A DNA stretch of 64,000 nt from Malania oleifera (lineage: Eukaryota > Streptophyta > Magnoliopsida > Santalales > Ximeniaceae). Each line of letters begins with the position of its first letter. Position 1 is the first letter of the stretch. Where the stretch lies: assembly GCF_029873635.1 (NCBI RefSeq), contig NC_080428.1:64641101-64705100 (forward strand), written 5' to 3'. Positions 12,041 to 23,639 of the stretch are shown piece after piece. The translations under genes and the position numbers were made by a program. The notes beneath the pieces are model-generated. The model had not been told where the DNA came from and made no database searches. It saw nothing but the letters and a program-made list of their open reading frames with translations.

Positions 12041-12187
12041 ATGATTCTTACTGAAGCCTTGAAGTTTATGGCATCCATGGTGAACGGTTCATTGCTCCTA
12101 GGAGATTTCAATTCGAAAAAGTTTTGCTTGAAGCTGAAAGATGAAAGGAAGAATTTTGTTTGTGGCAAGTCGCTCAACATTACCTAG
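12041..12187 (+). CDS. Small ORF of 48 aa, copy I of a duplicated family, function unknown
   Basis: I do not recognise this protein. The ORF starts MILTEALKFMASMVNGSLLL, continues with a basic middle (KKFCLKLKDERK) and ends CGKSLNIT. It follows a TATA box and an A/G-rich leader of about 40 bp, as in a real plant transcript. Copy III (46294-46440) keeps the same length with no indels but has one nonsense change. Copy II (31598-31729) shares the first 27 codons, then diverges. It has two Cys and no clear signal peptide or membrane segment. It may be a small gene, the first exon of a larger one, or a decayed fragment. Upstream DNA is as well conserved as the ORF, so conservation alone does not prove coding. 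Confidence 0.4.
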   Translation: MILTEALKFMASMVNGSLLLGDFNSKKFCLKLKDERKNFVCGKSLNIT

Positions 12188-12746
12188 ATTAGTTAATCAT
12201 GATTGTTTTGTTAATATGCTGTTGAAGTGTATTTAATTTTTAATGTCTCGTGTATGTTTTTATTCTGTACTTGCGTAGAGAGCAGGGGCATTCCTGAGCA
12301 CTATCAGTTCAAGTATCAAATTTTGATTTTTGTGCCTATATGAAAATTAATATTTTTAATTTATGTTTTATCAACATTCAGATAAATCAAAATACAATTT
12401 TTCATAAAAACTCCCATTCCATGTTTGTAACTTTGAGATTTGTATTTTGAATTTGAATCTATGGATTTAGATAAAATATTATGTGAAATTGTCTGTGCAA
12501 TGTTTGAAAAAACTTTAGATTTAGAGTTCTACTGCATTTAGATAAAATATAATATAAAATTATATTAAAGTTTGTCCAAATGCATCATTAAATTTCATCT
12601 AAATCTACATAAAATCAAAATTTAAAATTTAAATTAATTCCATACTCCCAAAATATAACCACTTGTTTAGACTCTTAGATTAGATTTGAAATATGAATTT
12701 CAAATTTTTGATTTTAAACAAGTGGGAGTTTTGATTTAAACCATCT

Positions 12747-12749
12747 AGG

Positions 12750-12791
<42 letters not shown>
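12747..12791. repeat. TAA microsatellite
   Basis: About 14 TAA triplets. The equivalent place in copy III (46777-46831) also carries an AAT run, so the microsatellite predates the duplication. Confidence 0.95.
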
Positions 12792-12796
<5 letters not shown>

Positions 12797-13145
12797 TTAA
12801 AATCTATAATAAATTAAAATCCAAGACGCTTTCAAACGTAATGATAGAGAATTTAAGAATTAACTTTTATATGGAGGTTAAGTTCCCCCCACCCCCCCCC
12901 CCCCCCCCCTCCTCTTCTTTTTTTACGGGGAATTCAAATTTTTAATAAGGAGTAATGTTTTAAAATTTTGTTTGCATGTAGGTATCCTTTACTAATTGAA
13001 ATTGAAAAAATATTGAAGGAGGGAGAAGAAGCTAATTAATTGCACTCTAATTTTCTTCTACATTAGATACACATTAAATAAAACTTTTGAATCATTACAT
13101 CATCATCAATTAATGAATATATAATTCTCATCCATTTTTAAAATA

Positions 13146-13602
13146 TATTGCCTTTTTGAGTCCGATCCTTGTTTTGATATTGACAAAACACAAGTTACTT
13201 ATGTGTGTTTTTAAGTGCTTGAACAGATTTACGATTCAACACACGCATAAAGCAAAAGGGAAAATGATAGTCAGAAGACTTAAAGCTTACTTCAACTGGT
13301 GCATTCCATGGAGTGAAGAGTAAAAGAAAAAAATATTTTTTATTTTAGTTGTCATGCATTTAATTTTCATATCTCCATGTTTAGTTTTACCTCAATAATC
13401 CTATGTGGCGGTGATCACGAGATTCTGGCCTCACCCCAACGAAAAGATAAATGCCCAATCTAGTTATCTTTGTCCTCTTGAGGAGAGTTATCCAAGACCA
13501 CCCCAAAACACTGATAATGGAGAAATGTTTTGGAACAATTTTATCCCCACTCAAATATATGTCTAGGGAAGCAAATGGTGACTTCTTCCTCAATGTCCAA
13601 TA
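13146..13602. other. No certain gene; faint LTR-like text
   Basis: 13150-13380 resembles the end part of SIRE-like LTRs (GACAAAACACAAG, then AGAAGACTTAAAGC). A 68-codon minus-strand ORF at 13387-13593 has no domain I recognise. Confidence 0.3.
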
Positions 13603-13924
13603 TTGCTGAACTATTGTTGAATGTCTAGATGTTGATTTAGATCTGGTTGAATTGGAATGAAATGTAAAGTTTTGACTCTTATGTCTTGCTCATTGAGATG
13701 GAAAGACAACTTCTGCATTTATAGTTTGTCATTGTATTAATCTAAGAGAGGGGGGGGGGGGGGGGGGGAATGATGATTTGAGTCCCTCAGTCTCCAGTCT
13801 TGCTGGATTGTTTTGAACGATTAGATGCTGATTTAGGTATTGTTGAATTGGAATGGGATGTAAGTTTTGATTGTTATGTCTTCTCCACTGAGATGGAAAG
13901 ACAACTTCTGCATTTCTAGCTTCT
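13603..13924 (+). repeat. Pair of direct repeats (about 125 bp) separated by poly-G
   Basis: 13603-13728 and 13799-13924 are clearly homologous (shared GAGATGGAAAGACAACTTC and TGGAATG blocks). A G run lies between them at 13750-13768. Function unknown. Confidence 0.8.
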
Positions 13925-14289
13925 TTTTTATTAGTCTATTTTTTAGCGTTACTAGAGATTGAACTTCTATGTTGAAAAGATTATAAGCTGATCATAAAAA
14001 AAAAACAAAAATGTGCCATTTTCTTACAATTTTGAGGATTGTTTAGGCGCTGTATGGTGATAGGTATATTCCTACGGCAAGACCAAACAGATTACTCACA
14101 AATGCCTAGGGATATTTTATCACAGAAAAATCGCACACCAATCAGGGTGTTAGATCAACAGGAATCATGACAGCATGGGACAAATTTACATAGATCAGAT
14201 CACTGCAGAGATTCCATTTGGATCACCACACGCCCCCACAATGTTAGAAGTATAGATCATCTCATGGCTATTTTCATGGTTAACAAATG

Positions 14290-14671
14290 GATGAACAGAA
14301 GGCTGGACTTGCACAACCTATTTGCTTGTATTCTAGAAAGTTGAATAGGGAGTTGCTCAAACAAGACGCATATGTCCTCAAATTCCGTTTGTGTTCACAA
14401 CATTTGAAGGCACCAACTTTTTCATTAAAATTGATTCATAACTGTTGAAGCTTGATATACATTGTCGGCCTAGAACTAAAAGGTTTAAAGCTTTTAGGTG
14501 CTATTGAAGTATTGAGTAAAACTAAAGACCTAATCACCATGAGGTCTCTCCCTCTATTTATAATATGTCAAGTCAATACCAATGATTATAATGTCCTTAC
14601 TAACTCACACTTACTAACATAAAAAACTAGCACACACTAATAATTCTAAATGACCCAAATAACCATTAACA
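14290..14671 (-). repeat. Probable 3' LTR of minus-strand Copia F
   Basis: On the minus strand, TGTTAATGGTT begins at 14671, directly after a polypurine-like GGAGCATCTTGAGGGCGTG region. A TATA-like ATTATAAATAGAGGG lies near 14560. The far end is not fixed and no second LTR was found. Confidence 0.5.
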
Positions 14672-14689
14672 CACGCCCTCAAGATGGAG

Positions 14690-17095
14690 CATGGATATCA
14701 TATGCTCCTAACTTGTTACAAATGAATTTAACACAAGCGTCCCTTAAGGCTTTAGTAGTAAATCAGCAGCTGCAAATTAGACTTGACATGAGTGGTTGGT
14801 TGTAATGATCTTTTTCTGCACAAATTTCTCTCGAATAACGTGGCAATCAACTTTAGTGTGTTTTGTCCTCTCATAAAAGACCAGGTTTAAGGCCAGATGA
14901 AGAGAAAGTTGATTATCAGATGTCAACTTCGTAACCTGAAAATGTGGATATTCCAATTCTTCCAACATGTTTTTTCAACCAAACAAGTTCACATGTAGTG
15001 AGAGTCACGGTGCTGGCAACCACAGTTTGCTTCTTGCTCTTCCAGGAAACCAAATTACCACTAACAAAGATACAGTAATCGATTTTTTTTATTTTTATTT
15101 TTTTGTTGAAAGGTGAATTGGCCCAATCTGCATTTGTATATCCCTAAATATAGTGTGAACCCAATCTTGATATAAGAAATCTCTCCCAAGTGCACTTTGC
15201 AATATCTCAAATTACTACATCTTAATAACTTGTTCTCAAAGAATTAAGAAACTAATTCACAAAACTTGTTGCAAAAGATATATCTAGTCAAGTGATTGAG
15301 ATAATTCAACTTTCCAACAAGTCCTTGATATCATCTTGAATTAGGCAACAAGTCACCCATATCAGGGACAAACTTAATACTAGGATCCAATAACCCAATC
15401 TCAATTAGAAATCAAGAACATACTTCCTCTATGAAAAAATTGTTCCAATATGAGATTTAGATAGTTATATACCCAAGAAATTCAAAGGTCCCAAATCTTT
15501 GGTCTAAAACTTTAGTCTATAAAAATACTTTAGGCCTTGGATACCTTGATCATCATCACCAATCATCACAATATCAACCGCATACACAATAAGTAGAATC
15601 CTACTAGATGGAGTTTAATGATAAAATACAATTTGATCTACTGCACATTGTCAGATGCCAAACTCAAGTACTATAGCACTGAATCAACCAAACCATGCGC
15701 TATGAGACTATTAAACCATATAGAGATTTCTTGAGGCTACACATTAAGCCAAACTCCCCTTTGAGCAACAAACCTACGTGATTGTTCCATATAGACCTCC
15801 TCCTGAACATCACCATATAGGAAGACGTTCTTCACATCTAACAAATGCAAAGGCCAATGGTAATTGGCGGCTTAAGATATGAACAAACGAGGCAAGTTTG
15901 GGGTCTATATGTCTAAATAATCCAAACAATACACCTAAGTATATCCCTCAGCAACAAGACGGGTCTTCAAACGAGTAACTGAACCATTAGGATCGATTTT
16001 CATCGTGTATACCCAACCACAGATTTGTCAGAAGGAAGAGATACCAATTCCCAAGTATCATCATATTGTAATACTTGCATCTTTTCAACTATTGCAGTCC
16101 TCCATCCAGAGCAAGCAAGGCTTCATAAACAAATTTAGGAAGCAACAAAAGATAGAGTACTAACAAAACAATAATATGAAGGTCAAAAGAAGTCATAGAA
16201 AACAAATTAGAGATTGGATGTCGTGTGCAGGTGCACTTACCTTTCCAAAGAGCAAGGGGAGGATTAACATCATAGGAAATGGAATCATCATACCAGGAAA
16301 CCAGAGATGTAGCAGTAGAAACTAGAAGGAATTCCTCTCCCTTGAGCCGCCGTCATGAATACACCTATAAATTAGGATGATCAAGGTGACAAAAAGGATG
16401 AAACTACATAAGACACAATGGGATGACAAGGTAGAGAAAATAAACTAGAATCTGGAAGATTTGGTAGAGTAAGACAATCACGAAGGTTAAAAGCAAAGAG
16501 AATAGCATGATGTTGACTCAAAGAAGGTAATGTTGGTAGAGACAAAAAAGCAATGTAGAGTGGGACTATAACAAAGATATCTCTTTTGAGAACATGAGTC
16601 GCCGAGGAGGACACATTTTATGGCACAAGGATCCAACTTATCCATCCCCAGCGTTTAACAAATGAACGAAGGAAACACACCCAAATATGCAAGGAGATAA
16701 AGAGACAAAAGAGCATTCACGAAGAGAACAGAGTAGGGAATTTTACCAACAAGAACAAAGGATGAGATTCTATTGAAAATAAAGCAAGCAATGAACATAG
16801 AATCACTCCTAAGCAATTTAGGAACATGCATCTAATAAAGCAAGGATAGAGTGACTTCAAGGATATGTCTATTTTTCCCCTTAGCAACCCTAATTTATTG
16901 TGGAGCGTGGGCATAGGATGGCTAATGAACAATACTAGACTAATTCATATAAGTAGTGAATTGGGAATTAAAGTGCTCTTTAGCATTATCACTCCGAAGT
17001 ATCCAAACAGGCAAACCAAATTGAGTCTTTATTTTACAACAAAAGGCACAAAAGATATGAAATAACTCAGAACAAGCTACGGTTGGTATTTTTAC
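14690..17095 (-). pseudogene. Copia F pol (integrase, reverse transcriptase, RNase H), degenerate
   Basis: Reading right to left on the minus strand, fragments in three frames give the Copia order. The integrase core comes first (LRSDNAKEHF near 16990; GKNRHILEV near 16870; CAIKCVLLGDS near 16600). Reverse transcriptase follows (VTRLKTRLVAEGYT near 15960; HLLDVKNVFLYGDVQEEVYMEQ-like text near 15830). RNase H is last (YERTKHTKVDCHVIREK near 14850). Many stops and frame changes show it is long dead. The YVDD region is not intact. It ends abruptly near 17095, so the 5' half of the element is missing. Confidence 0.82.
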
Positions 17096-17966
17096 ACCTC
17101 AAGGGGAAGCGTAAGTAGAGAATATGCTGTTTTTGTAATTATGAGGTGTAATGGGGGTATTTTTTTCATTGACGTCTTTTTATTGTTAATATATAAGAAG
17201 GCAGAAAATTGCTGAAAAGAAAAGGGAAAAGAAATGGAGCAAACTTGCTATAAAAAATAATAATAAATATAACTAGCATAATTTCAAATTCCAAGAAAGA
17301 TCCTTCACATAACAATTTCTCATTGAAAAAATCCATTTGACCAAGAGAAAAAACATCATCATTGCCATGCATGTGCTATATTACCATAACATGTTCATAT
17401 GACATAGGACCCTAAAAAATAGTCATTAAAGGAGGGATGCATGTAAGGAGGTCATGACCCAAAATACTTAATAGTCCTGCCATCCTGGCCGTTTTTTTGG
17501 TTTGAGTTTGATAGGCCAGGTCTGCCCACAGGATAAGCAGGCATCTCACACAGTATTTTTTATCAAAATTTTGCAACTGAAGGATGCTTGGATGAATAAC
17601 GGAATGGCCACACTAGTAAGCCATACCATTGTACCGTATGCGGGATATGCCTCATCAAAACACATCATGGCCATCAAAGAGCAAACATAACATTTAAGAA
17701 GCAGTGACATGACCGTATAAGAATGCAGAGGGCAGTATAAAGGAGGTAAGGAGCAGGTCCAACACAATCTCATAAAGTGCATATTAACTTTTTTCTCTTT
17801 TTGATAGAAAAGGAAGAAATGTTACTAAAGAAGAAAATTGTACATAAAAAAGGAGCACCATAAAGTGCATCACGATGATTATCCCACGAACCAAAAATGA
17901 TACTGATATGAAGTTTCTTTTCCTTTACGGAGAAAATATTGAAGCCAAACATAGGGCAAACTAAAC
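17096..17966. other. Probable intron-like or intergenic DNA, no gene recognised
   Basis: This stretch is less AT-rich than most of the window and free of recognisable transposon text, which fits an intron of the ClpF-like gene next to it. I looked on the minus strand for the exon expected after 17967 and did not see one. Confidence 0.4.
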
Positions 17967-18079
17967 CTGATAAAATGGCTGACTTGAACCACGAGACAAC
18001 TTTTCAACATGTGCAGTTTCCATCCATGAACTTGATTCGCAGCATACGGGATCCATTCCACAAATCACAGCCCGGTAAC
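17967..18079 (-). CDS. CLPF: Exon of a ClpF-like Clp-protease adaptor (YccV-like domain)
   Basis: On the minus strand, a 113 bp exon lies between a good acceptor (ATTCAG) and donor (CAG/GTTTAG). It starts in phase (two bases, then 37 codons) and is open throughout. The peptide begins YRAVICGMDPVCCESSSWME and ends in QPFYQ. I recognise this as the YccV-like (hemimethylated-DNA-binding) domain of the plant chloroplast protein ClpF (Arabidopsis At2g03390), which pairs with ClpS1 to deliver substrates to the Clp protease. No other exon of the gene was found. Copia F lies downstream and a LINE upstream. The exon itself shows no damage. It may belong to a gene with long introns or be a stranded gene piece. 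Confidence 0.62.
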
Positions 18080-19424
18080 CTGAATTCATGACATTAGTTA
18101 TCTATAACTTAAACAACAACCTAATATTCTCATAAAATTCCACACTAGGTTACTGAGGGCAACCCTTGACCCAACAGCAAGGATGTTACACTCAAAACAG
18201 GTTCAAGTTACAGAAGTAGCCTCGCCATATGTGGAGGTAACTACATACATCATGTCCTCCCCCTACTGTTTGGAGTCTTGGGCACTACATGTTGCATTTG
18301 TTTTTTTAAACTCTAAGCTATGTGGATCAAAGAACCAGCCAGACTAAAGGAATCCTTAAAACTATGGGAAATCGCAAACCAGCAATAGGCAGGAGCTTTG
18401 TGCACCAGGCTGCCCTTTATTACTTTATGATTATTAAAAAAAAAAAAATACTTGCACATGAGCTCATACACCCTGGTGGGATATTGAAGTGAAATCCAAC
18501 TATAACCCACAATGAATAAGGCAAAATAATGTCTACTATCAAGGGCTCGATTCATTATCCTCAGTCAAAACAAAGCGCAGCATGTGAATTGCGGGAGGAT
18601 TCTAACAGGGACAAACCTTCATGTGAATTGTTCAGAGCTTACAGGGTATAGCTGCAACCAGATCGGGTCATTCCACCTATCTCACTGAAGTACTTTAATT
18701 TAAAATATTGTTCCTTTTAGCAACAAGTACTAAAAGTTAAAAGCAGCATTTTGTAATGCTATTAAATAAGCAATGATTTGATCAATAATATTTTCACAAT
18801 TTAGTAGTAGTAGTAGTAGTAGTAGAAATTGCAGTAGTATTAGTAATGATAATGATATAATAATATCTACACAAGAAACATTAGTTTCATGGGGGAAAGC
18901 AAGTGACATGACATGCAGAAACATTTTACCACAAGAAACCATCTGTTTTTTGGATTTCAAATTACAAAACAGGTTTACCACAAGGCAAGTGCTGAATTAA
19001 GAAATCAGGGGGCAGTTATGGACTGCGAAGAAAATCTCAATTGGTTATCTGTCCTTGGGAATTCAAAATCAGAAGATGAGTCAAAGATGGTCTGGTCATC
19101 TGCACCATACTACACATGAAAGATGAGCAATGCACAGCTGTTTGCAGAAAACCACAAAATCTGGAAGTATTATCACGTCAAGCTGCCACAGATATCCAAT
19201 GTAGATGTCCAAATATTAAAAGATTTGAATTCTCAGAAAGCTGATCATGTGTAAAACCATTTCACAACATTTTAAGGCTTGCTAGCCTAATTTCCCAATT
19301 TTGGTAATATATAAAGCTTATCTCTTACCAATAATAATAATAATAACAACAACAACAACATATTAGAATTTTGTAATATAATATAATATACATACATACA
19401 CATATTCAAAATTGTAATAACTAT
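18080..19424. other. Non-transposon stretch, possible introns of the ClpF-like gene
   Basis: No transposon signature apart from a short TAG triplet run near 18804. On the minus strand, 19010-19103 stays open after an AG acceptor (DDQTIFDSSSDFEFPRTDNQ), which could be a coding exon, but I cannot match it to ClpF. On the plus strand a 43-codon ORF starts near 19120. Neither is strong enough to call. Confidence 0.3.
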
Positions 19425-20447
19425 TGTGGAATTAAACTTATGAGTCATACAATGAAACTATGGAAAGGATAGTTGAACAAAGATTAAGGTTAGAAACGAG
19501 GGTCTCAAAAAGTCAATTTGGTTGTATGCCTGGAAATCTACTATAAAAGCTATATATCTTTTAAGAAGTTTAAGGAAGAGAAGAGGAACTTACATATCGT
19601 TTTTATTGACCAAGAGAAAGCATATGATAGGGTACCTAGGGAAGTTCTATGGTGGGTTCTTAAAAAAAAAAAACAAAAGCAACTGTATGAAGTAGGTATA
19701 GTGACGTCATTAGGGATATGTACTTTGGAATAATGACTAGCTTCAAGACTACAAGTGAAAAGGCTGGGGAGTTTCCACTCACAATAGGTATATGTCAAGG
19801 ATCTGCTTTGAACCCCTATCTTTTTGCCCTAGTGATGGATGAACTTACTAAGAGTATCCAAAATGAGATTCCATGGTGTATGTTGTTTGCAAATATTGTC
19901 TTGATTGATGAAGCTGGGGGTGGAGTAGAATTTATGTTAGAAATTATTGAGAGAAGCTTTAGATTCTAGAAGATTTAGGATAAGTAGAAATAAGATAGAA
20001 TATATGAAATGTAATTTCAATTGTAGTAGGAAGAATATTGGAGAAAAAATTAAATTTAATGGTCAAGAAATCAATAGTACTAGTATATTTCAATACCTTG
20101 AATTTTTATGTAAACTAAAGGGGAAATTGAAGAAGATGCAATACATAGAGTTAAAGTAGGTTCGGTAAAGAAGTGTTTCGTGTGTGTTTTGTGATTGATG
20201 AATACCCTTATAGTTAGAAGGGAAGTTCTATAGCACGGCTATAAGAACAGCTATGATATATGAATAAGAATGTTGGGCAACTAAGAAACAACAAATCCAA
20301 AAAGTAAAAGTTGTTGAGATGAGAATGCTAAGGTGGATGAGTGACATAATATTAAAAGATAAATTAAGGAATGAAAATATTTGCAATTAAGTTAGGCGTA
20401 GCTCCTATAGAAAATAAGATAAAAAGAGGGGCGAATCAAATGGTTTG
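19425..20447 (+). pseudogene. LINE (non-LTR) reverse transcriptase fragment, 5' truncated
   Basis: Text typical of plant L1-type LINEs runs in several frames: VEQRLRLETRVSKSQFG (near 19470), FIDQEKAYDRVPREVLWW (near 19600), GICQGSALNPYLFALVMDEL (near 19790) and a thumb/maturation region (KIKFNGQEINSTSIFQYLE, near 20050). The catalytic FADD motif is changed to FANI near 19890, and several stops and frame changes are present. The 5' end is missing, as is usual for LINE copies. The element continues at 21465 after a solo LTR. Confidence 0.85.
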
Positions 20448-21464
20448 TGTTTGCCTCAAGGTTTCATTAACTTGTTTTTTATGATAACAAACTATTATGT
20501 ACTAATGACTCTGTGCTTAAGTTGTTTTTTAACAAGATTAAGCCATTGAAGTTGAAAATTTGAGAGAAGATTTGAAAAGTTAAAATCTTATTTATTTGTA
20601 TTTTGTTCTCTTAATTGAATTTTTTTTTTCTTGTAAAGCTATAAGATTATTAAAGACATGATACTAATGAACTAAAACTATAAAATGACAAACAAAGAAG
20701 ACTGAACTAGGCTTTGCAGTCGAAGACGGTCAACCAGACCATAAGGGGTGATAGACCAATCAAGGCAGAAGCTAGAGGTGGCCAACCAACCCTTGAAGGC
20801 AGTCGATTGGGTCACCTAGTTTTGCCTACAACCATCTATTTTTTCTCTCTCACAGCCACCAAGCGGTCAACCAGCCTTACCAAAAAACTTGCATAACTGA
20901 CAAAAAACGGCTAGTTTTACTCTAATCTCTATATATATGCCCTCTAAAGCCAAACTCTTTATTCTCTCTTAATCACTCTTGTGCCTCCATTTGCTTACTT
21001 TTGAGACAAACACCAAAACTATAGTGCCATCACTTGCATATTGTTTACGAGTTTCTTTTGTTCGCTTCAAATTTGTAAATCATTTCTTATGAGCAAATTT
21101 GTTTTGTGATCCGTCTTTTAACTTGGTGTCCTTGCCTCTGTCAAAGCAAGGTGTGATTGATTTCCTTGGTCTTTGGAAAACAAGGGGTGCAATTGGTGAC
21201 CTTGCCGCTGTGAAAGGAAGGAGATTAGAGGAACCTCAAAGTGGTTGGCCTTGAAAAGTGGGCATAGGCAAGGACAGCCGAACCACTATAAAAAGCATTT
21301 GCATCTCTCTTCTCTTCTCTCCTTTGATTTTATTGCTTTAAATTTGTGTATTTGCTTGATTTATGTAAATTGTTTTAAATTGTGTAATCAAGCACATTAA
21401 TTTTATTAAACCCAATTCACTCCTCCCCCACCCCCCTTCTCTTGGGTTGCCACTTGGGCCAATA
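20448..21464 (+). mobile_element. Solo LTR (SIRE-like) inserted in the LINE
   Basis: A 1017 bp insert is flanked by a perfect 5 bp target duplication GTTTG (20443-20447 and 21465-21469). It starts TGTTTGCC and ends GGGCCAATA, with the final CA mutated to TA. The 3' part, a CCCAATTCACTCC/CCCCC block followed by a CTTGGG-type end, is what SIRE-type Copia LTRs show. No internal region is present, so this is a solo LTR. The LINE text reads straight across it. Confidence 0.88.
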
Positions 21465-21690
21465 GTTTGGCCATGTGCAATGTAGTCTAAATAGTGCACT
21501 AGTGAGGAGTGAGCTAATTACAGTGAGGTACAATCGAAATGGTAGGGGTAAACCTAAAATAACTTGAAATGAGGTAGTGAGTAAGGATTTAAGAACCCTG
21601 AATTTGTCGGAGGGAATCGTCCATGGTCAGCAAATTGACGAAAAATGATTCATGTAGTCGACCCCCCTCATGGGGCCCAAGGGTTGATTT
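21465..21690 (+). pseudogene. LINE 3' end, continued
   Basis: Starts TTTGGCCATGTGCAATGTAG and continues with the late LINE ORF2 region (GGTAGGGGTAAACCTAAAATAA), ending near CATGGGGCCCAAGG. It joins 20447 without loss when the solo LTR is removed. Confidence 0.8.
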
Positions 21691-22217
21691 GTCGTTGTTT
21701 ATATACACACATATATTCAATACATTTAGTTTAAAAGTATAATATCATTATATTGTATTACATTGCTTTAGTATAATAATATTATGTGGCATGTATCCAA
21801 TTATGTTATCATACTCAAATGTAATAACATTATATTAAAATTCCATAACATAATATCGCGTAAACATATATAATAATGATCATGTGTTATTATAATATTC
21901 TAAACATATAACATAACAATATTAAGCACTATTTATTTTAGTATCATAACAGTATGCTATTGTATTAATATTAAAGTATCATAATATTTTATAATATTTT
22001 AATTAATTATGTTGTCATATTTTAATATAATAACATTAATAATACATCCTTTTCCAATACTACAATAATTTATTACAAAGATCACCATGGTGTGATAATA
22101 ATTTATGACACGTTAAAACACATTATTATTTCATATTTTAAAATTTAAATATAATAATATACATACTATGTAATTTTAATATTATGTACTATATAATAAT
22201 ACAAGTGCATTACAATA

Positions 22218-22265
<48 letters not shown>

Positions 22266-22639
22266 CATATTGTTATATTATTGCAAGATATAGGTATATA
22301 TTGTTGAACCTCTTGGAAAAGGGCATAAGCAAACCAAACGCTACTTATTTATTGCAAGTACAAAGTGATAAATGATGCAAGGATTTTTTTTATTAGTGAA
22401 ATACCAAACTGAGGCTAAATCACTACATAAATAGAAATAGAACAAACATGTCATAATCAAAGTGTCAAAGTCCTAATTATATTCACATATCCTTGTTTCA
22501 TTTATCTTTTGGTGATTTTTAGTGGGTTGAATTCATTTTCCTAGTAAGGGATTGAAAATCCACCTCAATTGGAATTCTGGAAACCTCTTGAATAAGTTCA
22601 TAAGGATCTAATACAAAAATAAAAAAGCAGTAAAAAGTA
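21691..22639. other. AT-rich DNA without genes
   Basis: Dominated by short ATAATATTA-type repeats and an AT dinucleotide run (22199-22262). No coding or element signature seen. Confidence 0.6.
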
Positions 22640-22970
22640 AACACAAGTCACATGGTAAACCATAACACCTCCTGGCAACATGTGTTTAGCAAGGGAAGCA
22701 AGTAGGTTGAACACATTACAACAGATAGTGAGTTTTACAAGATTGATGAACACTTACCCTCCCAAACTTTCTAAGTGATCCCTACTCTTAGCAAAAACAT
22801 CATTTTGACCAAGGAGACATACTTCCCCTTTTCACTAAGGTATTATCCATTTATCCTACTCAAAGAACAAAACTCACAATAGTATTTACATTTGTGGTTA
22901 CCCATCCAATGTGCACAAGACAAGAGGTCATAAGCAAGCATAAGGCCCTAAACAAGCTAAGCTCGTAACA
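22640..22970 (-). repeat. 3' LTR fragment of a Gypsy element
   Basis: On the minus strand this begins TGTTACGAGCTTAGC at 22970 and follows the LTR of the 41897-46132 Gypsy closely (GCTTGTTTAGGGCC; GTAAAACTCACTATC; CTACTTGCTTCCCTTGC). The outer end is unclear. Confidence 0.7.
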
Positions 22971-23260
22971 TTCTCCTCCACTATGTAGTCATCCTCATAA
23001 ACTTCGACACCAGGTACTCTTCGACTTTGTCCACAAATGGTTACATCTCTTCCCCTTACATCTTCATATTTGAGGCCCTCCCATTTCACTAAGAACTCGT
23101 GTTGTTTTCCCCTTGAGGATGTGAACTCTCTGTTTGCAAGGATCTCATCCACTTCTCCTCTTTCAAGTTGCAAGGTCTTCAATGGTGCTCTCATTAACTT
23201 GAGTCAGACCCTCATTGTCAATGATGGCTGGCTTGAGGACGTGAAACACAAGGTGCACTA
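22971..23260 (-). pseudogene. Gypsy chromodomain fragment
   Basis: The minus-strand peptide has VDEILANREFTSSRGKQHEF and LVKWEGLKYEDV, the chromodomain at the end of chromovirus integrase that helps target insertion to chromatin. It stands directly before the LTR, as expected for the end of pol. The rest of pol is absent. It is related to the chromodomain at 45385-45600. Confidence 0.8.
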
Positions 23261-23539
23261 ACAAGACCCTAGGGTTTTATCATAGAGAAATTGGGGAAAT
23301 AGAGAGAATGGAAAATAGAAAGAGAAAATAGGGTTGATCACTTTGAGGGGATCTGCCTCCAAATCAGCCAAAGGCTATGAATTATATTATTACTTGCATG
23401 AATACATACATACACACATACATACATGTCAACGGAACAGCAAACAAAAAAGCAAAAGATTTCTTTCCTTAATTCAGCCCACATTTATTTTCTTATATTT
23501 CAATTCATTCTTTTGTAAAATTAGCATATATTTAGTTTA

Positions 23540-23627
23540 CATGTATAGGGCTTGACAGATTATAGTTTACTTGTATAATTATATAATATACAGAACTCAA
23601 GGCTAATTCATTCGGCCATTCATAACA
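23540..23627 (+). repeat. LTR end of Copia C
   Basis: LTR text ending CATTCATAACA stands directly before a tRNA-Met primer site. The LTR start was not located and no 3' LTR was found. Confidence 0.5.
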
Positions 23628-23639
23628 TGGTATCAGAGC
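23628..23639 (+). promoter_or_regulatory. Primer binding site of Copia C
   Basis: TGGTATCAGAGC, complementary to the initiator tRNA-Met 3' end. Confidence 0.8.

Larger units (their letters stand above)
10648..13145 (+). repeat. Duplicated locus, copy I
   Basis: From AAATCGTGCCTTACAA at 10648 the sequence matches 30132 onward almost base for base for about 1.6 kb, apart from microsatellite changes. It matches 41053 onward from about 11030. The downstream half (12600-13145) matches 46690-47700. It contains a promoter and a short ORF (12041-12187). The pattern is a locus present in several copies within 55 kb. Confidence 0.88.

Noticed and set aside
12041..12187. Idea that the small ORF is a known defensin-like or signalling peptide
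   Set aside because: Only two Cys and no signal peptide, so I could not support it.
22184..22375. ORF with repeated Ile-Tyr
   Set aside because: Translation of an AT dinucleotide run.
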